In this document: one piece after another, positions 1 to 5,313 of the stretch | Position numbering within the stretch: the stretch's first letter is position 1 | How the letters are laid out: the number at the start of each line of letters is the position of its first letter | Source: Zoogloeaceae bacterium | GTDB taxonomy: Bacteria; Pseudomonadota; Gammaproteobacteria; Burkholderiales; Rhodocyclaceae | NCBI GenBank assembly: GCA_031267345.1 | Contig: JAIRZG010000137.1 | Coordinates: 1 to 9,643 of the forward strand | Length of the DNA stretch: 9,643 nucleotides | Direction of reading: 5' to 3' | Notes under the pieces: model-generated | What the model saw: the letters and a program-made list of their open reading frames with translations, nothing else | What the model was told of the DNA's origin: nothing | Database searches by the model: none | Position numbers and translations under genes: made by a program

Positions 1-229
1 TGACCTGTGGCAGGTAATCTTCTCTCCACCCCAAGGCAACCAGCGTTTTTTCGATGATGAGTTGTTCGGTTTGCGCTTCGTTGAGCGCAGCGTCGGACGC
101 AAGACCCTGAAAAATCGACTGCAAGGCCGAATGGAAAGCCGCAAAATCCGTGTTCGTCAACGCCTCGAAAGGTGGCGTTTCACGAATGCCGCGCAACAAA
201 AAATCCTGGCTGAAAAGCTGTCCTTGCAT
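1..229 (-). CDS. N-terminal fragment of a probable type IIG-like restriction-modification protein (runs off left edge)
   Basis: An uninterrupted minus-strand reading frame starts at the ATG at 229-227 and leaves the window after 76 codons. The translation begins MQGQLFSQDFLLRGIRE and later reads LNEAQTEQLIIEKTLVALGW. This layout (a short 'FL..GI/LRET' opening, an aromatic-rich helix, then 'NEAQTE..LI...L..LGW') matches, from memory, the N-terminus of large single-chain proteins fusing an endonuclease-like region to an Eco57I-type adenine methyltransferase. Such proteins cut foreign DNA and methylate the host's own sites. None of the catalytic motifs (PD-ExK nuclease, NPPY methylase) lies inside the window, so function is inferred from the N-terminus alone. 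A GGAAAA stretch 5-10 bases before the ATG is a modest ribosome-binding site. The gene starts 44 bases after the obgE stop, so it could be read through from obgE or have its own promoter. It could also be a related defence protein with a similar N-terminus. Confidence 0.72.
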   Translation of the reverse strand, partial: MQGQLFSQDFLLRGIRETPPFEALTNTDFAAFHSALQSIFQGLASDAALNEAQTEQLIIEKTLVALGWREDYLPQV

Positions 230-273
230 GTTTTTTCCGAACGGGATTTCCGCTCAAAGGCAGGAAACGGACA

Positions 274-1329
274 TTATAAATCGACGCGCGGCGCGTCATC
301 CGGCGGATTTTCCAGAAAATCCATCAGCCGGTAACAGATTGCCTGCGTACCTTCGCCGAAAATGGCGGCGATGGCGAAATGCGGTTGTTCGTCCGCGTCC
401 TGCGCTGCTTGACGATAGGCGGCGAGAAAGGCGTTGACACGGGTTTCGCGTTCTTCTTCCGCAATCAGGTCAAGCTTGTTCAAGACCAGCCAGCGCGGTT
501 TGGCGGCAAGCGTTGGGTCGTGTTTTTCCAGTTCGCGCACGATGGCGATGGCGTCCGCCACCGGGTCGGCTTGCGGGTCAAAGGGGGCGAGGTCGACCAG
601 ATGCAGCAGGATACGGGTGCGTTGCAAATGCTTCAAAAAGCGCACCCCCAGACCCGCGCCATCCGCCGCGCCCGCAATCAGACCCGGTACATCGGCAATG
701 ACAAAGGAGCGGTTTTCATTCACCCGCACCACGCCCAGATTGGGATGCAGGGTGGTAAACGGATAATCCGCCACCTTGGGACGCGCGGCGGAAACGGCGC
801 GAATGAAGGTGCTTTTGCCAGCATTGGGCAAGCCCAGCAAGCCTACATCCGCCAGCACACGCAATTCCATGCGCAAATCGAATTCCTCACCCGCTTCGCC
901 TGGCGTGCATTTGCGCGGGGCGCGATTGACGCTGGACTTGAAATGGATATTGCCCAATCCACCCTTGCCGCCCCTGGCGAGTTGCACTTTCATGCCGTCG
1001 GTGGGCAGGTCGGCAAGCAGGGCGTCGCCATGTTCGTCATAGACCACCGTGCCGACCGGAACCTTGAGCGTGATGTCGCTGCCCGCCGCACCATAGCAAT
1101 CCGCGCCGCGACCATTTTCGCCGCGCTGCGCGAGAAATTTGCGCGTATAGCGATAATCCACCAGCGTGTTCAGGTTGCGGTCGGCCTGCATGAAAATGCT
1201 GCCGCCGCGCCCGCCATCGCCGCCATCCGGGCCGCCCATCGGAATGTATTTCTCGCGCCGGAACGAAGCGACGCCATTGCCGCCGTCGCCAGCCTTGATG
1301 TAAATCTTCGCTTCGTCAATGAATTTCAT
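274..1329 (-). CDS. obgE: Obg family GTPase ObgE/CgtA
   Basis: Essential GTPase that binds the 50S subunit during late assembly and links ribosome production to stress and the cell cycle; cytoplasmic. The 351-residue product has the glycine-rich Obg fold at residues 1-157, including GDGGNG and GGPDGGDGGRGG. The G domain follows: G1 GLPNAGKST (166-174), G2 with switch YPFTTLHPN (189-197), G3 DVPG (213-216), G4 NKLD (284-287). The G5 position, normally an 'ISA' core, reads IAAIFGEG here, with alanine in place of the usual serine. The C-terminus is short and ends DAPRVDL, without a long charged tail. The ATG at 1329 opens the canonical MKFIDEA start and is preceded by a GGGA-type ribosome-binding site. 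It follows rplU-rpmA in the usual order, but a terminator lies in the gap before it, so its expression may be lower than that of the ribosomal genes or partly independent. Confidence 0.98.
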   Translation of the reverse strand: MKFIDEAKIYIKAGDGGNGVASFRREKYIPMGGPDGGDGGRGGSIFMQADRNLNTLVDYRYTRKFLAQRGENGRGADCYGAAGSDITLKVPVGTVVYDEHGDALLADLPTDGMKVQLARGGKGGLGNIHFKSSVNRAPRKCTPGEAGEEFDLRMELRVLADVGLLGLPNAGKSTFIRAVSAARPKVADYPFTTLHPNLGVVRVNENRSFVIADVPGLIAGAADGAGLGVRFLKHLQRTRILLHLVDLAPFDPQADPVADAIAIVRELEKHDPTLAAKPRWLVLNKLDLIAEEERETRVNAFLAAYRQAAQDADEQPHFAIAAIFGEGTQAICYRLMDFLENPPDDAPRVDL

Positions 1330-1353
1330 GTTTTTCCCGCTGCCCCAAAAACC

Positions 1354-1387
1354 AAAAAAGCCCTGACCGCCAACGGACAGGGCTTTT
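1354..1387 (-). terminator. Intrinsic terminator between rpmA and obgE
   Basis: Arms at 1356-1365 and 1378-1387 (AAAAGCCCTG and its exact complement) form a 10-bp stem around a 12-base loop in which CCG/CGG can pair further. Read on the minus strand the stem ends in a run of six T (1354-1359). The A/T runs on both sides would let it work in either direction. It should end much of the rplU-rpmA transcription, with readthrough reaching obgE. Confidence 0.85.
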
Positions 1388-1404
1388 GTCCTCCGCGCCG
1401 CGCC

Positions 1405-1668
1405 TTACCGGGCGGCGGCAAGGATGCTGACGAAGCGGCGATTCTTCGCGCCCTTGATGGCGAACTGAACCGTTCCATCCTTCAGGGCAAACAGGGTGTG
1501 ATCCTTGCCGATGCCCACGCCGTCGCCCGCGTGGAACGGGGTGCCGCGCTGACGCACGAGGATATTGCCCGCCAGCACGAACTGACCGCCATAACGCTTG
1601 ACGCCCAGACGCTTGGATTCTGAATCGCGACCGTTACGGGAACTGCCGCCCGCTTTCTTGTGTGCCAT
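1405..1668 (-). CDS. rpmA: 50S ribosomal protein L27
   Basis: Ribosomal protein L27 of the large subunit; its N-terminal tail reaches toward the peptidyl transferase centre and helps place tRNA substrates. The 87-residue product starts MAHKKAGGSSRNGRDSESKRLG, the conserved opening, and contains the GNILVRQRGT block (about 35-44). It has no cleaved N-terminal extension of the Firmicutes kind. The ATG at 1668 follows a strong AAGGAG ribosome-binding site at normal spacing. It lies 19 bases after the rplU stop and is surely co-transcribed with rplU from the promoter at 2034-2061. A hairpin terminator follows it. Confidence 0.99.
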   Translation of the reverse strand: MAHKKAGGSSRNGRDSESKRLGVKRYGGQFVLAGNILVRQRGTPFHAGDGVGIGKDHTLFALKDGTVQFAIKGAKNRRFVSILAAAR

Positions 1669-1687
1669 GTGCTTACTCCTTTAATGT

Positions 1688-1999
1688 TCAGGCCACGATT
1701 GCGTCGATACGCAACTCGGTGTAGTTCTGACGATGCCCCTGATGCTTCTGGTAATGCTTTCTGCGGCGCATCTTGAAAATCTTGATTTTGTCATGGCGGC
1801 CGTGCGAAACCACGGTGCATTTGACGCTTGCGCCGGAAACCAGAGGCGCGCCGACCTTCACCTCCTCGCCTTCGCCCAGCATGAGGACTTGATCAAGGGT
1901 GATTTCTGCGCCATCTTCCGCCGGTATCTGTTCTACTTTGAGTTTTTGACCGACGCAAACCCGATACTGTTTGCCGCCGGTTTTTACGACCGCGTACAT
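1688..1999 (-). CDS. rplU: 50S ribosomal protein L21
   Basis: Ribosomal protein L21, a 23S rRNA-binding protein of the large subunit. The 103-residue product, the usual family length, starts MYAVVKTGGKQYRV and carries the basic signature FKMRRRKHYQKHQGHRQ near residues 75-91, which binds rRNA. The start at 1999 is chosen over an in-frame upstream ATG at 2077 because MYAVVKTGG is the universal L21 N-terminus, a GGAG ribosome-binding site lies just before it, and the upstream extension would cross the promoter. First gene of the rplU-rpmA unit; the predicted 5' leader is only about 27 bases. Confidence 0.99.
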   Translation of the reverse strand: MYAVVKTGGKQYRVCVGQKLKVEQIPAEDGAEITLDQVLMLGEGEEVKVGAPLVSGASVKCTVVSHGRHDKIKIFKMRRRKHYQKHQGHRQNYTELRIDAIVA

Positions 2000-2033
2000 G
2001 TTGGACTCCAAAACTGCGTGAAAAAGAGGCGGG

Positions 2034-2061
2034 ATTATAGCGATTCTTTGGCGGATGTCAA
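2034..2061 (-). promoter_or_regulatory. Consensus sigma70 promoter of rplU-rpmA
   Basis: On the minus strand a perfect TTGACA (2061-2056) is followed by a 16-base spacer and a perfect TATAAT (2039-2034). Transcription should start near 2027, about 27 bases before the rplU ATG. Both boxes match consensus at all six positions, as expected for a highly expressed ribosomal protein operon. Confidence 0.9.
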
Positions 2062-2098
2062 AATCCGGAATCAGCAAAGACCCTGCGTGTAAAAAAAT

Positions 2099-2128
2099 TT
2101 AACCTCCCGCGCCGCCCTGTTGTAGAAT
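2099..2128 (+). promoter_or_regulatory. Probable promoter of the tRNA-Ala gene
   Basis: A TAGAAT box (2123-2128, five of six matches) lies 13 bases before the tRNA, with TTAACC (2099-2104, four of six) 18 bases upstream. An A/T-rich run at 2090-2102 could act as an UP-like element. The sequence just after the -10 box (TCCGCCCGC) is GC-rich, like the discriminator of stringently controlled stable-RNA promoters. It sits back-to-back with the rplU promoter. Confidence 0.6.
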
Positions 2129-2140
2129 TCCGCCCGCTTT

Positions 2141-2216
<76 letters not shown>

Positions 2217-2236
2217 TTTCATCATCTGAAGCAGTG

Positions 2237-2281
2237 AAGGCCGGAAACTCCAGTAAATACGCGGGTTCTGGCCTTTTTCTT
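2237..2281 (+). terminator. Intrinsic terminator of the tRNA-Ala gene
   Basis: AAGGCCGGAA (2237-2246) pairs with TTCTGGCCTT (2266-2275) through ten pairs including one G:U, around a 19-base loop, and is followed by the T-rich tail TTTTTCTT (to 2281). It begins 20 bases after the CCA end and points away from the tRNA. Confidence 0.75.
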
Positions 2282-2367
2282 GTCCGAATCAATCCGCAAC
2301 AATCCGTTTGCGTCCGGAGCGCATGGAGGTATTTTTGGGGCTAAATCGAAAATATCGAAGCGCCTGT
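2282..2367. other. Non-coding stretch resembling an integrase-associated tRNA flank
   Basis: No gene is supported between the tRNA terminator and the ATPase stop. The stretch holds two copies of CAATCCG (2290-2296 and 2300-2306) and a GGAGGTATTTTTGGGG box (2325-2340). From memory, CAATCCGCAACAATCCG repeats and T-G-G-N-GGTATTTTTGGG boxes are typical of the region between a tRNA attachment site and a P4-like tyrosine integrase gene, where they act as integrase arm sites. No integrase gene and no second copy of the tRNA 3' end are present, so this would be a scar or a coincidence. Confidence 0.35.
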
Positions 2368-3276
2368 TTATGCGGCTTGCGGTGATTTGTTCGATAGAGA
2401 TCTGTCTTTTTGTCCTGCGCCAGACTGCCGTCCAATCGCCGTTTCCAGCAAGGCGAGAAAGTCGCTTTCGTCGCGCACCTGGCCGACTTCGCGCGCGGTG
2501 ACGGTGTAACCGTGTGGTCGGGCGATGGCTTCGTAGCGCGGGACGCGGGCGCGAAAGAGATGCGGGAAAATCCAGCGGGTGAAGTCGTCCGGATCGGCGT
2601 CAAGGTGATCCGCCGCATCCTTCAGTCCACGCTCCGCCCGATAACGCGGCAGGTATTCCGCGAGAAAGGCAGGGCGGTAGTAGAGCGGCTTGGGATCGCT
2701 CTGCGCCCGCTGAATCAACACCGCTTCTTCCTCCGGCGTCGTCACTTGAATGTAAAGCAGCAGCGTGTGTTCGCTCAAAAGCTCGATCACGCCGGATGCT
2801 TCCAGTTCGCAGAGGCTGCCGCCCACGTCGTTTACGAAATGGGGGTAGCCGTAAACGTCCCACGCCTTGTCGATGAAGCTCGGCACATCGCGCATCGCGG
2901 CGATTTCGGCCTCGCGGTAGAGCGCCTGACGGCGGGAAAATTCAGTCGGCGCCAGCCCGCCGCGCCGCGGGTCGCCCGGTTTGCCGACAAAGGACAGCAC
3001 CGGGCCGAGATCATCGACCTTGATGTTATTCGAGATGTCGATCCAGTCGCGCCGCAACAGCGCGCGCAACAGGGGAACGGACATGGCTTCCTGCTTCACC
3101 AGATCCAGAATCGGCTCGTCAAGATAACGCTTGCCGATGCGGTAATCCGCCGAATAATGAAACCAGTCGTGCCGTCGCAAAAGCGACGCCAGCCAAGTCT
3201 TGCCGACCCCCGACATGCCTAGCAGGGTCACTTTTTTGCGCGACCAGGCGCGGAAAGAGGCAGGCGTGAATTTCAT
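2368..3276 (-). CDS. Conserved P-loop ATPase of unknown role
   Basis: The 302-residue soluble protein has a Walker A motif GMSGVGKT at residues 20-27, directly after a basic N-terminus (WSRKKVTLLG), as in small nucleotide kinases and related P-loop enzymes. Further recognisable blocks are DWFHYSADYRIGKRYLDEPI, FVNDVGGSLCELE in the middle and PLYYRPAFLAEYL plus FPHLFRARVPRYEAIA towards the end. I recall close relatives annotated only as 'ATPase' in Gamma- and Betaproteobacteria. No signal peptide or membrane segment is visible. It begins 17 bases after the stop of the AGCS symporter gene, so the two are probably co-transcribed; the link to transport is unproven. The ribosome-binding site is weak. 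The last 20 or so residues (GRQSGAGQKDRSL...) look poorly conserved and lead towards the possible integration scar. The exact substrate is unknown. Confidence 0.88.
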   Translation of the reverse strand: MKFTPASFRAWSRKKVTLLGMSGVGKTWLASLLRRHDWFHYSADYRIGKRYLDEPILDLVKQEAMSVPLLRALLRRDWIDISNNIKVDDLGPVLSFVGKPGDPRRGGLAPTEFSRRQALYREAEIAAMRDVPSFIDKAWDVYGYPHFVNDVGGSLCELEASGVIELLSEHTLLLYIQVTTPEEEAVLIQRAQSDPKPLYYRPAFLAEYLPRYRAERGLKDAADHLDADPDDFTRWIFPHLFRARVPRYEAIARPHGYTVTAREVGQVRDESDFLALLETAIGRQSGAGQKDRSLSNKSPQAA

Positions 3277-3293
3277 GCGTTTACATCCGGCGT

Positions 3294-4694
3294 CTATTCA
3301 TCCCGGTTTTTGGGGTCGCTGAAAAATTCCCGCGCGAGCTTGAACACTACCGGACTCAAGAGCAGCAGCGCCACGAGGTTGGGAATCGCCATCAAGCCGT
3401 TGAATATGTCCGACAAGAGCCAGACCAGCGACAGTTTGGCCATCGCGCCCACCGGAACAACCAGGGTAAAAACGATGCGGAAGGGGAGCGCCGCCTTGTG
3501 GCCAAACAGGTAGATGACGCAGCGTTCGCCATAGACGCACCAGCCGAGGATGGTTGAAAAGGCAAACAGCACCAGACCGATCGTCACCAGCCAGGAACCC
3601 AGGCCGCCGTAAGGCAGGGCGCTGTTGAACGCGAGGGAGGTCAGGGTAGCGGCGGCGTTGTCGATTTTGCCGTCGACGGTCGACCATTGACCGGAAACCA
3701 GAATCACCAGCGCGGATACCGAACAGACGATGATAGTGTCCAGAAAGGGATCCAGCATCCCCAGCAAGCCCTGCTTTACCGGATTTTTGACGATGGCGGT
3801 CGCGTGGGCGATGGGCGCGCTGCCCATGCCTGCCTCGTTGGAAAAGAGTCCGCGCGCCACGCCAAAGCGTATCGCCATGGCCAGCGTCGAACCGGCAAAA
3901 CCGCCCACGGCGGCATGTCCGGTGAAGGCGCTTTCAAAGATCAGCGCAAAGGCCGCCGGAACCTTGTCAATATGGATGCCCAGAATAACCAGACCGCCGA
4001 GCACATAAACAATCGCCATGAAGGGAACCAGCGTTCCCGCCACCTGACCGATGCGCTTGACGCCGCCGATCAACACGATACCTGACAGAATCAGCAAAAT
4101 GACCGCCACGACTTCCGGCAATACGATGATCCCCAGTTGTGTTTTGGCGATATCCACGACGCTGTTGGTCACGGAATTGGCCTGGGTCATGTTGCCAATG
4201 CCGAAGGAGGCCACCATGCCGAAGATGGCAAAAAGGGTTGCCATCCACTTCCATTTGGGGCCAAGGCCGTTCTTGATGTAATACATGGGGCCACCGACGA
4301 ATTTGCCGTCCGGCGTGACTTCCCGGTATTTGACCGCCAGCGTGGCTTCGCAGAATTTGGTCGCCATGCCAAAAAGCGCCGTCATCCACATCCAGAACAC
4401 CGCGCCGGGGCCGCCCAGAAGAATGGCGGTGGCGACGCCGACGATGTTGCCCGTGCCGACAGTCGCCGCCAGCGAAGTCATCAGGGCGCGAAAAGGCGAA
4501 ATTTCGCCTTTATGTTCCGGGTGGGACTTGCGCCCGCGCCACATCACGACAAAGGCATGGGGCAGACGGAGCAGGGGCATGAAGCGCAAGCCCACCATCA
4601 AAATGACGCCTACGCCCAAAAGGAGCGGAATCAGGAGATAAGGCCCCCAGACATGGCCGCTAATCTGGTCGAGGAATTGAACAAGGGAATCCAT
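3294..4694 (-). CDS. Sodium:alanine/glycine symporter, AGCS family
   Basis: Inner-membrane secondary transporter that takes up alanine and/or glycine with sodium (or protons). The 466-residue product is full length for the family, with about ten or eleven hydrophobic segments. Family signatures are clear: the EISPFRALMTSLAATVGTGN block (64-83), the AGCS signature GGPGAVFWMWMTALFG (94-109), GGPMYYI (134-140), and GLFSNEAGMGSAPIAHA (282-298) in the substrate/cation site. The ATG at 4694 is preceded by GGAAAGGCGG, an acceptable ribosome-binding site. A hairpin followed by seven T lies only about 25 bases before the start, so its transcription may be attenuated, or the terminator may belong to an upstream transcript. 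The P-loop ATPase gene follows 17 bases downstream. Substrate choice between D/L-alanine and glycine cannot be told from sequence. Confidence 0.95.
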   Translation of the reverse strand: MDSLVQFLDQISGHVWGPYLLIPLLLGVGVILMVGLRFMPLLRLPHAFVVMWRGRKSHPEHKGEISPFRALMTSLAATVGTGNIVGVATAILLGGPGAVFWMWMTALFGMATKFCEATLAVKYREVTPDGKFVGGPMYYIKNGLGPKWKWMATLFAIFGMVASFGIGNMTQANSVTNSVVDIAKTQLGIIVLPEVVAVILLILSGIVLIGGVKRIGQVAGTLVPFMAIVYVLGGLVILGIHIDKVPAAFALIFESAFTGHAAVGGFAGSTLAMAIRFGVARGLFSNEAGMGSAPIAHATAIVKNPVKQGLLGMLDPFLDTIIVCSVSALVILVSGQWSTVDGKIDNAAATLTSLAFNSALPYGGLGSWLVTIGLVLFAFSTILGWCVYGERCVIYLFGHKAALPFRIVFTLVVPVGAMAKLSLVWLLSDIFNGLMAIPNLVALLLLSPVVFKLAREFFSDPKNRDE

Positions 4695-4718
4695 AGAATT
4701 GCCGCCTTTCCGTTCATC

Positions 4719-4749
4719 AAAAAAACCGAACCCGGAATGTTCGGGTTCG
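4719..4749 (-). terminator. Strong intrinsic terminator or attenuator upstream of the AGCS gene
   Basis: Read on the minus strand, CGAACCCGAA (4749-4740) pairs with TCCGGGTTCG (4736-4727) over ten pairs, one of them a G:U wobble, around a CAT loop, and leads into G plus seven T (4725-4719). The structure is as good as any terminator here, yet it lies about 25 bases before the AGCS start codon. It may end transcription from the small genes upstream, or regulate AGCS from within its leader. No classical glycine riboswitch motif was seen in the preceding 240 bases. Confidence 0.85.
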
Positions 4750-4759
4750 TGATGATAGG

Positions 4760-4993
4760 TTACAGAAAACCACGCATCGCCATCATAACCGGAAAGACGC
4801 TCAATGCGCCCGATCCGCCCGCCATCCTGTACGCCATGCCCTGTTTTTCGCTACCATGACAATGGGAGCAACGGTCATTCAACGAACTTTGCGAAGCGCA
4901 TGTCCATCGCACGCGCATCCCGCGCAACGATGCGGCGGCGCGCCCCTTCATTCCGCAACGCCCCCGCGCCGCAGGCGCAATCGCCGCCCGCAA
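4760..4993 (-). CDS. Doubtful small ORF with a CxxCH motif
   Basis: A 77-codon frame opening with TTG (4993) and ending just 11 bases before the terminator hairpin. The translation holds DRCSHCHGSEKQGMAYRMAG, where CSHCH fits the CxxCH haem-binding motif of c-type cytochromes and the following GSEKQG resembles their GxxGxG stretch. Against it: no signal peptide to bring it to the periplasm, only about 30 residues after the motif and no clear distal methionine ligand region, an arginine-rich N-terminus typical of shadow frames, and no good ribosome-binding site. Internal ATG starts (4951, 4918) are possible. It may be a decayed cytochrome fragment, a shadow frame, or part of a non-coding RNA ending at the terminator. 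The 4695-4996 stretch holds nothing else that I can support. Confidence 0.22.
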   Translation of the reverse strand: MRAAIAPAARGRCGMKGRAAASLRGMRVRWTCASQSSLNDRCSHCHGSEKQGMAYRMAGGSGALSVFPVMMAMRGFL

Positions 4994-4996
4994 GGG

Positions 4997-5233
4997 CTAT
5001 TTCAGTTTGCCGCGCACGACTCGTACTTTGGCGGGATCCTTGACGGTGGTTTTGCCGCCTTGTCCGGTCAGGTTGCCGCAGGCGCAGGCGGCCTTGATGT
5101 GGGAGACGGAACTGATGACGCCTTTGCATTCCAGGCATTCGTAGTACACATCCCCGCCGGTCAGCAGGTCGTCAGCGGACGGCGCCGGTTCTACGGGATA
5201 GAAGTTGTAGATTTTTCGCATATCGACAGCCAT
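4997..5233 (-). CDS. Small zinc-ribbon protein of unknown function
   Basis: The 78-residue product has a CLEC pair (C33, C36) and a second CAC pair (C50, C52), spaced as in a small zinc ribbon that binds one zinc ion. The pattern YYECLEC...CACGN followed by TTVKDPAKVRVVR resembles a family of short hypothetical proteins with 'YYxCxxCG...CxCGN...VKD' that I recall from many bacteria, some near polymorphic-toxin genes; that link is a recollection only. No signal peptide or membrane segment. The ATG at 5233 has an excellent AGGAG ribosome-binding site at seven bases, stronger than those of the neighbouring hem genes. It starts 80 bases after the hemY stop, so it could be the tail of the hem transcript or a separate unit; a TTGACC at about 5275 has no good -10 partner. 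The transcript probably ends at the hairpin at 4719-4749. Confidence 0.8.
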   Translation of the reverse strand: MAVDMRKIYNFYPVEPAPSADDLLTGGDVYYECLECKGVISSVSHIKAACACGNLTGQGGKTTVKDPAKVRVVRGKLK

Positions 5234-5313
5234 GACAAACTCCTCGTCAGATCCGGATGGAAGGAAAAAAGGTCAACCTTGAAGGGACGAATTCAGGAAA
5301 GAAGGCAAAAGCA

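Noticed and set aside
379..1623. Long plus-strand open frame of 414 codons
   Set aside because: It lies antisense to obgE and rpmA, whose families are certain. Long antisense frames are expected in GC-rich DNA.
2280..2501. Plus-strand 73-codon ORF after the tRNA, considered as an integrase remnant
   Set aside because: Most of it is antisense to the ATPase gene and the sequence has no integrase catalytic motif. Only the DNA motifs at 2290-2340 are kept as a possible scar.
2410..3222. Plus-strand 270-codon open frame
   Set aside because: It is antisense to the P-loop ATPase, which has a clear Walker A motif and recognisable family blocks.
4875..5138. Minus-strand 87-codon ORF overlapping the zinc-ribbon gene
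   Set aside because: It is out of frame with a gene that has a strong ribosome-binding site and a zinc motif, and its R/Q-rich composition is typical of a shadow.
5234..5313. Possible terminator or promoter between hemY and the zinc-ribbon gene (AAGG...CCTTTTTT and TTGACC near 5260-5280)
   Set aside because: The stem has only four pairs, and the -35-like box has no credible -10 partner at normal spacing.
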